Source of the DNA: DAOTWP01 sp034435675
GTDB lineage: Bacteria; Chloroflexota; Anaerolineae; Aggregatilineales; Phototrophicaceae
Assembly: GCA_034435675.1 (NCBI GenBank)
Contig: DAOTWP010000085.1
Coordinates: 1-55,066 of the forward strand
Direction of reading: 5' to 3'
DNA length: 55,066 bases
Below the pieces are notes generated by a model. The model made no database searches and was not told the origin of the DNA. It saw nothing but the letters and a program-made list of their open reading frames with translations. This document shows positions 25,781 through 34,369 of the stretch, in pieces. Position 1 is the stretch's first letter. The number at the start of each line of letters is the position of its first letter. The translations under genes and the position numbers were made by a program.

Positions 25781-27415
25781 ATGGCAACCGGACGAATGAC
25801 CTTAGGCACACGCCGGCGCAGACGCTCCACCGCGCTTCTGCCACTGCTTTCGTTTGCACTGGTGTTGATGGCAGTAGTGCTGTTTGTGATCGAATTGATC
25901 GGTTTCAGCCAGGCGGGTGATCGCCTGCCCGTCGACCTTGCAGTAGCAGGCGTGCCTGTGGGCGGTTTGACACGGGGTGAAGCCGTCGCTCAATGGGAGA
26001 GCGCCTATGCCCAACCCGTCATCCTTTACTACAATGACAGCCCGATTGTGCTTGAACCCACCTCGGTTGGGTTTCGTACCAGCCGGGAAACAATGCTCGC
26101 ACAGGCGCTTTCGGCATCTGACCGTGAAGGGGGCTTCTGGCTGCGGTTCTTCAACCATCTGACACTTCAGGATTTTCAGAATTCAATTAATGTGCCGCTT
26201 TCGGCAGAATATCAGGGCAATCTGCTTGATCAGTTCCTGGCGGATATTGCAGTACGCTATGATCGTCCGCCCGGAGAAGCGACCTACGACTTGCAGTCCT
26301 TACAGGTATTCAGCGGCGCTGGTGGGTATGAACTGGACATTCCACTGGCGCGCGAAATGGTGGACACGGCACTGCGCAGTCCGGATAACCGCACAGTAGT
26401 CCTGCCCGTGCGCAGTTCGGAGTCGCTCAGCCCTGGGCTGGCAAGTCTGCAAAATCTGATTGTCGAATACCTTGACTCGGTTGGATTTGCCTATGATGGG
26501 GGATCAACCATTGCATCCGTCTATATCATGGATCTGCAAACCGGCGAAGAAATTGCCCTGCTGGGTGATGTGCCATTTTCCGCCGCCAGCACCATGAAAG
26601 TTGCGATCCTGATTGACTATTACCGCTACTTGTCCTTTGCCCCCTCGCAGGATGAGGCGTGGCTGATGGCAAATTCGCTGCTGTGCAGCAACAACTCCTC
26701 ATCAAACCTGCTGATGCAAATCAGCGGGGGCAATGACATCTTCGCCGGGATTGCCAATGTCACCAATACGGCGCAATATGTCGGTGCGCGTAATACCTTT
26801 ATCACAGCACCTTTTGTGTTGGGGACTGCTGACCAGCAGTTAGGTTCAATCGCCCCGCCGCCCACCACACCAAATCCCAATTATCGCACCCGCTCTGACC
26901 CGTATAATCAGACAACGGCGGAAGACCTCGGCAGCCTGTTTACCATGATTTACGATTGCGCCTACTTCGGCTCCGGGCTGATGGCAGCCTACCCCAATGG
27001 GGAATTCACACAGAATGAATGCCGCCAGATGCTCGAACTGATGAGTGCTAACGATTTGCTGCGCCTGCTGCAAGGGGGTATCCCCGCAGGCACACGCATT
27101 GCTCACAAGAACGGCTGGACGTTCACGGACATGCACGGCGATGCCGGAATCGTTTTCTCTCCGAATGGACGGCACTATGTGATCGCTGTAATGCTGTGGG
27201 AGGACACCGATTTTCTGAATTTTGAGCGGGCATGGCCCATTATTGAGGAGCTTTCGCGTGCAACGTGGAATTATTTCAACCCGGAGACTCCGCTGCTAGC
27301 CCGCCGAACAGATTTGCCGCCGCTGGCGCAGGACTGTGTGGGCAACTACCTGCCCCCCAGCCCCGAACAGGTCGATCTTAACAATATTAACGGGTGGCGT
27401 GAAAACGGCGGCTGA
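25781..27415 (+). CDS. membrane-anchored beta-lactamase-fold serine hydrolase
   Basis: This 544-residue protein has a basic N-terminus, one membrane helix (about residues 20-42) and a VanW/YoaR-like repeat region (about 50-215: VAGVPVGGLTRGEAVAQWE, LEPTSVGF). A class A beta-lactamase-like domain follows (about 235-500). The nucleophile motif is S270-T-M-K273. A possible SxN element lies in the CSNNSSSN segment. The usual KTG triad is KNG (443-445, HKNGW). This fits a penicillin-binding or transpeptidase-like, or lactamase-like, extracellular protein. Hydrolysis of antibiotics is not shown. It is cotranscribed with the Nudix gene. Confidence 0.75.
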   Translation: MATGRMTLGTRRRRRSTALLPLLSFALVLMAVVLFVIELIGFSQAGDRLPVDLAVAGVPVGGLTRGEAVAQWESAYAQPVILYYNDSPIVLEPTSVGFRTSRETMLAQALSASDREGGFWLRFFNHLTLQDFQNSINVPLSAEYQGNLLDQFLADIAVRYDRPPGEATYDLQSLQVFSGAGGYELDIPLAREMVDTALRSPDNRTVVLPVRSSESLSPGLASLQNLIVEYLDSVGFAYDGGSTIASVYIMDLQTGEEIALLGDVPFSAASTMKVAILIDYYRYLSFAPSQDEAWLMANSLLCSNNSSSNLLMQISGGNDIFAGIANVTNTAQYVGARNTFITAPFVLGTADQQLGSIAPPPTTPNPNYRTRSDPYNQTTAEDLGSLFTMIYDCAYFGSGLMAAYPNGEFTQNECRQMLELMSANDLLRLLQGGIPAGTRIAHKNGWTFTDMHGDAGIVFSPNGRHYVIAVMLWEDTDFLNFERAWPIIEELSRATWNYFNPETPLLARRTDLPPLAQDCVGNYLPPSPEQVDLNNINGWRENGG

Positions 27416-27460
27416 GCGTGTACACGCATACCGGGAGAGTCAGACAGGTTAGTGTGTCGT

Positions 27461-27883
27461 TCAGCGCAGGTGCTTGCTCATACTGAGATGGTTGCGATTA
27501 TCCACCCGCTGATACGACACAGCATCCATAAAACGCTTAATGAAATAGATGCCCCACCCGCCGGGCTGGCGGTCATCCAGCACTGCGAGCGGATCAGGAT
27601 CAGGGCGTGTCAGGGGATCAAAAGCGGCACCATCGTCAACGATAACAATGGTGAAAAAATCGGCGGTGATCTGGCAGACGATCTCAATAAACCTGTTCAC
27701 GCCGCCCGCGCCATAGCCGTGTTCAATAATATTAGTTACCGCCTCGTCAACTGCAAGACGACAGTGGTAAACTGCGTTTTCATCCAGCCCAGCGTTCGTC
27801 GCGGCGTTAACTACAAAGTCACAGGCAGCGGTCACCGCATCCAGAACCCCGTGTATTCGTATGCGGGATTCTTTAACATTCAT
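27461..27883 (-). CDS. anti-sigma regulatory factor / RsbW-type serine kinase
   Basis: This 140-residue GHKL ATPase belongs to the RsbW/SpoIIAB group, which binds a sigma factor or another target and phosphorylates a STAS antagonist. The N box is RLAVDEAVTNIIEHGYG (about residues 42-58), the G1 region is IVIVDDGAAFDP and the G2 region is GGWGIYFIKRFMD. AAGAG precedes the ATG by seven bases. The STAS gene lies 32 bases upstream on the same strand, giving a complete partner-switch pair. No sigma factor or PP2C phosphatase is in the window, so the output is unknown. Confidence 0.88.
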   Translation of the reverse strand: MNVKESRIRIHGVLDAVTAACDFVVNAATNAGLDENAVYHCRLAVDEAVTNIIEHGYGAGGVNRFIEIVCQITADFFTIVIVDDGAAFDPLTRPDPDPLAVLDDRQPGGWGIYFIKRFMDAVSYQRVDNRNHLSMSKHLR

Positions 27884-27915
27884 ACGCGCACTCTTAAGGA
27901 TTGCTACGGCAGTCT

Positions 27916-28248
27916 TTAGTAGCTGCCAATGGCGTCCATCTGTGTGGTAAAAATCTGCATCACGGTGTCCAGCCCTGCCATTTCAAGCACTTCGAGAACC
28001 CGTTCCGAAGGCTGCGCGATTCGCACATCACCGGCGCTGCGCTTCACCTTCTTCAATGCGGCAACGATCTCGCGCAGACCGGCGCTGCTCATATAATCAA
28101 CCCCTGCGAGATCCAGCACGATCCGGGTGCGTCCACGATCGATCTCGGTGGATAAAGTCTCCCCCAATTCGTTCGCGGTCATGCTATCAACGCGCCCGTT
28201 GACTTCAACCAGTGTTACACTTTCGAGCGCTGAAATATTCACCTGCAT
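27916..28248 (-). CDS. STAS-domain anti-sigma factor antagonist
   Basis: This 110-residue single STAS domain is of the SpoIIAA/RsbV type. The phosphorylation loop is DLAGVDYMSSAGLREIV, with the Ser pair at about residues 59-60. An ATG nine codons upstream (28275) is in frame but has no ribosome-binding site, while the ATG at 28248 has AAGGAG nine bases before it. A TATAAT box at 28286-28281 (minus) lies about 33 bases upstream of the start and is a likely -10 element. It is the first gene of a two-gene operon with the RsbW-type kinase, which is expected to phosphorylate it. Confidence 0.88.
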   Translation of the reverse strand: MQVNISALESVTLVEVNGRVDSMTANELGETLSTEIDRGRTRIVLDLAGVDYMSSAGLREIVAALKKVKRSAGDVRIAQPSERVLEVLEMAGLDTVMQIFTTQMDAIGSY

Positions 28249-28315
28249 GTTGCCCTGCTCCTTCGTTAATTTCATGCTGCATTATACACCAGCTTAGGAT
28301 TCCGATAAAAGCTTC

Positions 28316-28343
28316 TTTACGCCCTGCGCACCTCCGCTATAAT
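28316..28343 (+). promoter_or_regulatory. promoter of small membrane protein gene
   Basis: TATAAT (28338-28343) is a perfect -10 box, with TTTACG (28316-28321) sixteen bases upstream. It is back to back with the -10 box of the STAS gene at 28281-28286, so the 138-base gap is a divergent promoter region. Confidence 0.5.
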
Positions 28344-28386
28344 GCGTCTCAGCAGTTAATGATCTGGATCGGACGAGGTGCTCCGC

Positions 28387-28668
28387 ATGGATACGGGAGC
28401 TGTTGTATTCTTTACAGTACTTTCAACCGCCTTCTTTCTCATTCTCCAGCGCACAGATCGGGGCAAACGCCTGATTGTGCTGCTGTCTATGCTGCTAGCG
28501 GTCATCCTGATACGTAATTTCACCGTCTACCGCCAGCTAGAACGCGAAGGGTGGACCGGCTTGATTGCCGGTTTTGTCTTGAGTTTCCTGTTCTGGGCAC
28601 TCATCGGGCGCTATAACCCGCCGCGCAGCACGAATGAGAGCATTCAGGTGATCGGGCTGGATGACTAA
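28387..28668 (+). CDS. small two-helix membrane protein
   Basis: This 93-residue protein has about three hydrophobic stretches (TGAVVFFTVLSTAFFLIL, RLIVLLSMLLAVILI, GLIAGFVLSFLFWALI) and a short polar tail. The spacing suggests two or three membrane helices. GAGG lies eight bases before the ATG at 28387. An in-frame GTG three codons earlier (28378) overlaps this site and is less likely. I recognise no family. It stands alone, with its own promoter and terminator. Confidence 0.65.
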   Translation: MDTGAVVFFTVLSTAFFLILQRTDRGKRLIVLLSMLLAVILIRNFTVYRQLEREGWTGLIAGFVLSFLFWALIGRYNPPRSTNESIQVIGLDD

Positions 28669-28686
28669 CGTCGTAGACAGCAGAAT

Positions 28687-28730
28687 AAACAACAGCGCCC
28701 ATTATCGCAAGACAAAAGGCGCTGCTGTTT
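28687..28730. terminator. bidirectional terminator
   Basis: AAACAACAGCGCC (28687-28699) pairs with GGCGCTGCTGTTT (28718-28730), 13 bp with one mismatch. The A-rich and T-rich arms give U-tracts in either direction. It separates the small membrane protein gene from the convergent mrp gene. Confidence 0.7.
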
Positions 28731-28774
28731 GCTGGTGAGTAGCTAAATGTACTGCTATGGCTAACTGACGCCCG

Positions 28775-29827
28775 CTAGCCGATGATATTCAGCGGAATTA
28801 CATCGGCGCTTTGCAGCAGCATCATGCTGATGCGGGCAGCGGCGGCACGGGCAATTTCGTGAAAGGCTTTACCGGCGCTGCTGTCCGGTTCGTGCAGCAC
28901 TACAGGGCGTCCATAATCTCCGCCAATACGCACACTTGCCTGCATGGGAACGCGCCCTAGCAGCGGGACACCGCGCTTCTGCGCAAGGCGTTCACCACCG
29001 CCCTCGCCAAAGAATTCGCCGGTCATATTCTCGACAATGCCCACAATCGGCACGTTGAGCTGCTCAAACATGGCAACACTGCGCAGCGCATCTTGGGTGG
29101 CGACTTCCTGCGGCTGCGTGACCACAATCGTACCTGTCAGCGGGAAGGACTGCGCCAGCGACAACGGTGCATCCCCTGTGCCGGGTGGCAGATCAACAAT
29201 CATGTAGTCTAACCGCCCCCACTCGACATCCGTGAAAAACTGGCGAATCGCGCTGTGCAGCATAGGACCACGCATAATCATCGGGCGATCCGGCTCCGTC
29301 AGAAATCCGGTGCTCATCACTTTGATGCCATATGCTTCAATCGGCAGCATCTTTGCGCCAACAACCTGTGGTCTGCCTGTGCCCAGTCCCATCATCGTCG
29401 GGATATTAGGATTGAGAATGTCGGCGTCAATCAAACCGACACGCGCGCCCGCGTCCGCCAGCGCTACTGCGAGATTGGTTGCCACTGTGCTTTTGCCGAC
29501 CCCGCCCTTGCCGCTGGCGACAGCGACAATGCTGTTCATGGGTACATTGAGCATGCCGTGAATGCGGCTGTCTGACGGGACCTGCGCATCCCACCTGATT
29601 TCAAGGCGTTCAATACCCGCAACAGTGCCGATCACCGCAGCATTGCAGCGTTCCTGAAACACATTTTTTAGCGGACACGCCGGGGTGGTCAGCACAATCG
29701 TGAAATGCGCGATGCCCTGTTCAATCGTCAGGTCCCGCACCATATTCAGCGAGACGATGTCTTTATGCAATTCAGGCTCAATGACTGTACTCAGCGCAGC
29801 CATAACCTGATTGTGAAGGTTACTCAT
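28775..29827 (-). CDS. Mrp/ApbC-type P-loop ATPase, Fe-S cluster carrier without CxxC
   Basis: Mrp/ApbC/NBP35 proteins carry Fe-S clusters to apoproteins. This 350-residue copy has an N-terminal DUF59 domain (about residues 1-90, with the TTPACPLK cysteine). The deviant Walker A ASGKGGVGKST lies at about 105-115, with LIDADILNPN and the DLPPGTGD motif after it. The C-terminal CxxC pair that bridges the Fe-S cluster in classical Mrp is absent. The region after GIVENM reads TGEFFGEGGGERLAQ, with the usual cysteine insert missing. Cluster binding would need other ligands. GAGGAG lies six bases before the ATG. It fits the Fe-S theme of sufCB, the DUF59 gene and iscX elsewhere in the window. Confidence 0.88.
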   Translation of the reverse strand: MSNLHNQVMAALSTVIEPELHKDIVSLNMVRDLTIEQGIAHFTIVLTTPACPLKNVFQERCNAAVIGTVAGIERLEIRWDAQVPSDSRIHGMLNVPMNSIVAVASGKGGVGKSTVATNLAVALADAGARVGLIDADILNPNIPTMMGLGTGRPQVVGAKMLPIEAYGIKVMSTGFLTEPDRPMIMRGPMLHSAIRQFFTDVEWGRLDYMIVDLPPGTGDAPLSLAQSFPLTGTIVVTQPQEVATQDALRSVAMFEQLNVPIVGIVENMTGEFFGEGGGERLAQKRGVPLLGRVPMQASVRIGGDYGRPVVLHEPDSSAGKAFHEIARAAAARISMMLLQSADVIPLNIIG

Positions 29828-29949
29828 GGGGACTCCTCATGCTATTGACCCACATTACGCAATAAGTATAACCGCCATGAGAATTATTTGTCAGCGACAA
29901 TGGTCACACCTGAAATACCAGCTAACAAAACTCTCATGAAGGTTAAATC

Positions 29950-31296
29950 CTAACGTATGTCGAGCGGTTCGAGGAGTCCCGGTTTGGAATCAAGCGCATC
30001 CCGGCGCACAACCTGCCAGTAGCGTGAGAAACGGTTCAGATTAACGGGCTGATCGGGGTTAACAAACGGCGTTTCATCTATAGCACGCACAGGCAGCATC
30101 TGACTCATCTGCCGACCAAATGCTGCGAACCGGGGAGCGGGACTTTGCATGGTGACAACACCATCCGCTGTGTGTTCGTGCGCAAAGGCAAGCAGTTGTG
30201 CCAACAGATCCTCACCGCGCCGGATAACCACTGGAAGTTCAAGCAAGCACTCGTAAATGAAGATAAGCCGTTTCAGGCTGATTCGCCACGCTTGCAGCAG
30301 CGCATCGTCGAACACAAAAATCGCGGGTGAACGGGGATATTCTCTTAGCGCTGGTGAGCGTGGGTTGAGGTTATCGCCGTGTATCCAGATGATAGGACGC
30401 TGCGGCTGATGCTGGCTGGTCAGCGCGGATGCTTCTGGAGCGCCAGATTTGGGTGTGCTCTGTTCCGGCTGCTGCGCGGTAGGAAATTGTGCGCCGGGAA
30501 AAAGCTGCTGTTCAAGCTGTGGATAACTGCCTTCAAAAGCACAGCGCCCCAGCAGCGGGCATGTGCGGCAGTAGATACCCTGTGTGAAACGTTCCAGAGT
30601 TTCGCGGTTGAAGTAATACGGTTTGCTGCCGAATGTACTCGCAACCCACTGCCAGGACAAATTGTTACTCGCCGGGTCGCCATCAAGCAAATGCTGCAAG
30701 AACCAGCGCGCACCGGTCTGCCAGCGCACTCGCCGCCAGTGGATGACATACGCCGCCAGCCACATCCGGGCATGGTTATGCAAATAGCCAGTTTCGCGCA
30801 GTTCGCGGCTAAACGCATCCATACAGACGAATCCGGTTGTTCCGCTGGCAATGTCTGCGGGCAAGTCCGGCTGGTAATCGTCCGCAGCGAGTCCTGTCTT
30901 GTATGGCTCACGGTCAACCCAGATTCCATTGCCGATTTCGGCATATACTCGCTGCCAGTAGTCACGCCATGCCAACTCGCTGATGAACTTCTCTGCTTCC
31001 TGAGGGGAATTGACCCTGAGCAGAGCCGTGTCGCGCACTTCGCGCAGGCTGAGTACCCCGTGCCGCAGGTAAGCGGACAACCGTGTCACCGCGCCGTCAA
31101 GGTTATTGCGCGTTTCACGATAAACCCTGCCGGGAGTGATCGTGTTCAGCCGTTCGACAGCAGCAGTGCGCCCACCGCGCAGCGTGGAAACATGCTCGTC
31201 ATATGCCGCAGCAGCAGGAAACTGCTCACGCACGTAGCCTATCAGTTCAGCACGACTGGCAAAATCGCGGCGTAAGTTATAGGGGCGAGGCAGCAC
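29950..31296 (-). CDS. photolyase/cryptochrome-family protein with swapped domain order
   Basis: This 448-residue protein contains the FAD-binding photolyase domain first (about residues 5-270: FISELAWRDYW, GYLHNHARMW, HLLDGDPASNNLSWQWVAST). An alpha/beta antenna-like domain follows (about 300-440: IIWIHGDNLNPRSPAL, SPAIFVFDD, NRFSRYW). In ordinary photolyases the alpha/beta domain is N-terminal, so this looks like a circular permutation. Three cysteines (YCRTC and GRC, about 243-252) follow the FAD core and could bind metal. Longer in-frame starts overlap the DUF2256 gene. GTG at 31296 has GGAGG seven bases upstream and is preferred. It presumably acts in light-dependent repair or sensing, but which one is unknown. 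Confidence 0.75.
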   Translation of the reverse strand: MLPRPYNLRRDFASRAELIGYVREQFPAAAAYDEHVSTLRGGRTAAVERLNTITPGRVYRETRNNLDGAVTRLSAYLRHGVLSLREVRDTALLRVNSPQEAEKFISELAWRDYWQRVYAEIGNGIWVDREPYKTGLAADDYQPDLPADIASGTTGFVCMDAFSRELRETGYLHNHARMWLAAYVIHWRRVRWQTGARWFLQHLLDGDPASNNLSWQWVASTFGSKPYYFNRETLERFTQGIYCRTCPLLGRCAFEGSYPQLEQQLFPGAQFPTAQQPEQSTPKSGAPEASALTSQHQPQRPIIWIHGDNLNPRSPALREYPRSPAIFVFDDALLQAWRISLKRLIFIYECLLELPVVIRRGEDLLAQLLAFAHEHTADGVVTMQSPAPRFAAFGRQMSQMLPVRAIDETPFVNPDQPVNLNRFSRYWQVVRRDALDSKPGLLEPLDIR

Positions 31297-31310
31297 CACA
31301 GATCCTCCGG

Positions 31311-31460
31311 TTAATGCGTACGCCGGGCAACCTGCTGGCATCTGTGACTGCAATATTTGACCTGCGACCAGTCTTTTGCCCATTTCTTGCGCCACGCAAA
31401 AGGACGATTACAGACTGGACAGGTTTTCATGGGTAGATTCTGTTTCTTGACATCACGCAT
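31311..31460 (-). CDS. DUF2256 zinc-ribbon-like small protein
   Basis: This 49-residue protein has TCPVCNRPFAWRKKWAKDW followed by YCSHRC, that is CxxC and CxxxC pairs around a WRKKW core. These are the hallmarks of DUF2256, a family I know as a frequent neighbour of photolyase/cryptochrome genes. It lies 14 bases upstream of the photolyase-like gene on the same strand. The start at 31460 gives MRDVKKQNLPMKTCPVC, which matches the family's short basic N-terminus. A later Met at 31430 is the alternative. No strong ribosome-binding site is visible for either. Confidence 0.8.
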   Translation of the reverse strand: MRDVKKQNLPMKTCPVCNRPFAWRKKWAKDWSQVKYCSHRCQQVARRTH

Positions 31461-31554
31461 TGACCAATGCCCGCCATCGTTTGCTGTTTTCTTACCGACA
31501 CTGGAAAGGATAGCAAACTGTGCTTAATGCGGAGTGAAGCAGTGGCTAATAAAG

Positions 31555-31586
31555 CGTTGGGGAGAAGCACGCGGCTCTCCCCAACG
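31555..31586 (-). terminator. terminator of the nuo cluster
   Basis: CGTTGGGGAGA (31555-31565) pairs perfectly with TCTCCCCAACG (31576-31586) around a 10-base loop. On the minus strand it is followed by GCTTTATTAG. It lies directly downstream of nuoI and marks the end of the operon. Confidence 0.75.
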
Positions 31587-31624
31587 AATTTGAATCCATT
31601 TTCTGCATTGCCTGATGAATACCT

Positions 31625-32419
31625 CTAGCCGCCCTTTTTCGCCCGAGCTTCCTCGCGCTTACGAGCCAGCCGCTCCGCACGGGTTTCATTTGCAGACGGG
31701 GCAGTTTTCGGCGCGGCAGGCGCAGGCGCTTCGGCAGCAGGCGCAGCGGCGGCAGGCGCTTCGGCTTTAGCCTCGGCACGGGCAGCACCGCGCGCACTCC
31801 GCCCACCGGTGCGCTCTGCCTTTTGTGCATCCTTATGTTCCCAGCTTCCGCGTGCCAGCATTTCCTCGTGGGCGGTGGTCGGCGCAATCGTTTTCCAGTA
31901 GCTTAAGGGCTTGGACAGACGCTTCTTGTCATGGATATGCACGGCGGTGCGGTCAAAGCTTGCCAGCTCATAATCATGATCCATCTTGATGGCATCGAAC
32001 GGGCAAAACTCTGCACAGAATCCGCAGTTCATGCAGATGTCAGTGTCTATAAAAAACGCTTCTGGCTCTGGCACAGGGCGCCCCGTTGCAGGATCAGTGC
32101 TGCGCACAATCCAGATACACTGCGGCGGGCAAACCTTCGCGCAAATGCCGCAGCTGGTACACCAATCCTTACCCGGATCAGTCGGATGATCGGCATCATT
32201 GACGACCAGAAAAGGCACGAAACGGAAGCGCTCCGGTACAGCGAGCTTTTCGTCCGGATACTGCACGGTGTATGCGCCCTGCGCTCTCATGCTCTGGCGA
32301 ACTTCAAATTTATCCTGCCCGACGTATTTGCGACCCAGATAGCGGATGTCATCTACGTACGTATTGACAAAGTGCCTGAACGTAACGCCAAGCCCTCTCA
32401 GGATTCCAAATCCATACAT
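31625..32419 (-). CDS. nuoI: NADH-quinone oxidoreductase subunit I with Ala/Lys-rich tail
   Basis: NuoI carries clusters N6a and N6b in the peripheral arm of complex I. The two ferredoxin motifs are CTSCGICAKVCPP (about residues 87-99) and CMNCGFCAEFCPF (about 128-140). The enzyme core ends near residue 195. The remaining 70 residues are an Ala/Glu/Lys/Pro-rich extension ending in ETRAERLARKREEARAKK. This tail element also occurs twice in NuoB of the same operon. Total length is 264 residues, longer than usual because of the tail. GAGGAG lies six bases before the ATG. The stop is followed by a strong terminator. Confidence 0.92.
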   Translation of the reverse strand: MYGFGILRGLGVTFRHFVNTYVDDIRYLGRKYVGQDKFEVRQSMRAQGAYTVQYPDEKLAVPERFRFVPFLVVNDADHPTDPGKDWCTSCGICAKVCPPQCIWIVRSTDPATGRPVPEPEAFFIDTDICMNCGFCAEFCPFDAIKMDHDYELASFDRTAVHIHDKKRLSKPLSYWKTIAPTTAHEEMLARGSWEHKDAQKAERTGGRSARGAARAEAKAEAPAAAAPAAEAPAPAAPKTAPSANETRAERLARKREEARAKKGG

Positions 32420-32442
32420 AGTAAGCTCCTCGACACCCCTCT

Positions 32443-34332
32443 TTAACGATCCGTCTCACCCAGTACGATGTCAATGCTGCCTAGAATCGTCACCACGTCC
32501 GCAACTTTCTGCCCTTTAGACATCAGCCCCAATGCCGTGAGGTTGATGAAGCTTGGGGCGCGGACATGATAACGCCACGGATTGCTGGTGCCCTTCTTTT
32601 CGCCCGCCGACACCACATAATAGCCCAGCTCACCCTTTGGATTTTCGACGCGACCATACGCCTCGCCCAGCGGCACACGCGGCGCATAAGCACCCTGTTT
32701 ACCACCCGGCATAATCGGCTCACCTCTGGTCTTCTCAAGGCGCGGCAAAATTTGCTTCAGGATGCGCAGGCTTTCGCGCATTTCCTGCATACGCACCATA
32801 TAGCGATCAAAAATGTCGCCGTTCTTGCCCACCGGAATATCAAAGTCCAGTTCGGGGTAAATGCTGTAGGGTTCCGCGCGCCGCACATCATAGGGAATGC
32901 CGCTGCCGCGCAGCAGAGGTCCCGCGCAGCTATAGGCAACTGCCAACTCTGGCGGCAACACACCAACGCCGATGGTACGATTGCGCAGAATCTCGTTGCC
33001 AGTCAGATAGCGGTCATATTCATCGAGGAAGCGCGGCAGACGCTCGTTAATCATTTCGGTCAGGTACTGCATGGTGTCGAAGTCACGAATCTTGTCGTTC
33101 ATCAGGTTCATGACACTGCGAATACGTTCTGGGATGTCTTTGAAAACACCGCCAAAGCGCATGTAGTTGCACATCAGACGGCTGCCCGCCGCTGCCTCGA
33201 AGAAGTCGAGAATCTTCTCGCGCTCATTGTTGGCGTAGAGCATTGGCGTGAAGAAAGCGCCGAGGTCATTCAGCAAGAAGCCGATGGACCAGAGATGGTT
33301 GACCAGACGGGTCAGTTCGACCATCAAGACGCGCACGACTTCGGCACGGTAGGTTGGCGCTTCATATTTCGCCGCCTGGCTCATCAGCTTTTCAACTGCC
33401 AGCACATAGCCATGATTGTTGCCCATGCTGGAGAGATAGTCGAGACGGTCTGTAAACGGAATATTGTGCAAATACGTATTCCGTTCACCGATTTTCTCAT
33501 GATTGCGATGCAGATAGCCCATCACTGGCTCAAGCGTTTCGATGGTCTCGCCATTGAGCGTGATAATCATGCGGAATACGCCGTGTGTGCTGGGGTGATG
33601 CGGACCCAGATTGACCACCAACCGGTCGGTTTTGATCTCGCCTTCAGTCGTGGCAAGTTCCTGTACATCCACGCCCAGACCGAGATTGCTGTACAGCGAT
33701 TCTTCGGAACGATCACTCAACCGCGAAAGATCAAAATCCACCGGATATTTGACATTCTTGCCGTAGGGATTTTTCTCCTCAGCGCGATGCACCTTGCCGC
33801 CGGGCCAGCGGCTTTCGAAGGGCTTGTGTTCCTCTTCATAATAGGCTTCCTGCCAGTCCTTGCGCATGGGATGCCCTTCAAACCCATCCCACATCAGAAT
33901 ACGCTTGAGGTTGGGATGACCGGGGAAGCGAATGCCGAACAGATCGTAAGCCTCGCGTTCCTGGAAGTCTGCACCGGGATAAACATCAATCAACGAGGGG
34001 ATTTCGGCGTTATCACGATCAGTCTGCGCTTTGAGTACCAGCGCCGACCCGCCGCTTATGCGGTAGGTGTGATACACCATTTCCATATGATTCGCGCCCG
34101 GCTCAACGTTCAGAAAATCTACTGCCGTCGCGCTGGAAAGATAGTTATAGCCCAGTTCGTCACGCACATATGTCGCAACATCAACTAAACGACTTTTATC
34201 AACGATGACACCCTGATACCCTTCGCGTGTATCAACTGTCACCAAGCCGGGAAAACGTTCCTTCAAATCAGCCACTGCGTCTTCCAGTGTGCCGATCTTT
34301 TTTGCATCCGGGGAAAGCGCCTGTGCGACCAT
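32443..34332 (-). CDS. nuoCD: NADH-quinone oxidoreductase subunit C/D fusion
   Basis: This 629-residue fusion joins NuoC (about residues 1-185: YNYLSSATAVDFL, PSLIDVYPGADFQEREAYDLFGI) and NuoD (about 228-629: LGPHHPSTHGVFRM, RNHEKIGERNTYLHNIPF). Together they form part of the quinone-binding region of complex I. The acidic linker runs through about 190-228. NuoC-NuoD fusion is known in several bacterial groups. AGGA lies six bases before the ATG. The gene sits between nuoB and nuoI with short gaps, so the operon order is iscX-nuoB-nuoCD-nuoI. NuoD active-site-like residues (HPSTHG, MGNNHGY) are present. Confidence 0.93.
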   Translation of the reverse strand: MVAQALSPDAKKIGTLEDAVADLKERFPGLVTVDTREGYQGVIVDKSRLVDVATYVRDELGYNYLSSATAVDFLNVEPGANHMEMVYHTYRISGGSALVLKAQTDRDNAEIPSLIDVYPGADFQEREAYDLFGIRFPGHPNLKRILMWDGFEGHPMRKDWQEAYYEEEHKPFESRWPGGKVHRAEEKNPYGKNVKYPVDFDLSRLSDRSEESLYSNLGLGVDVQELATTEGEIKTDRLVVNLGPHHPSTHGVFRMIITLNGETIETLEPVMGYLHRNHEKIGERNTYLHNIPFTDRLDYLSSMGNNHGYVLAVEKLMSQAAKYEAPTYRAEVVRVLMVELTRLVNHLWSIGFLLNDLGAFFTPMLYANNEREKILDFFEAAAGSRLMCNYMRFGGVFKDIPERIRSVMNLMNDKIRDFDTMQYLTEMINERLPRFLDEYDRYLTGNEILRNRTIGVGVLPPELAVAYSCAGPLLRGSGIPYDVRRAEPYSIYPELDFDIPVGKNGDIFDRYMVRMQEMRESLRILKQILPRLEKTRGEPIMPGGKQGAYAPRVPLGEAYGRVENPKGELGYYVVSAGEKKGTSNPWRYHVRAPSFINLTALGLMSKGQKVADVVTILGSIDIVLGETDR

Positions 34333-34369
34333 TCTTTATCCTAACTGTACGTCTCACCAATCATCGGAC

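Noticed and set aside
27901..29949. CRISPR or mobile-element signatures near the RsbW/STAS and mrp region
   Set aside because: No regularly spaced repeats, terminal inverted repeats or transposase-like frames were found.
31297..31395. Longer N-terminus of the photolyase-like protein
   Set aside because: This stretch is the DUF2256 gene in another frame. The extension does not resemble photolyases, and a GGAGG site marks the start at 31296.
32566..34188. Long plus-strand open frame (540 codons) opposite nuoCD
   Set aside because: It is the antisense shadow of a conserved gene. Its translation is rich in His, Ile and Gln with no recognisable domain.
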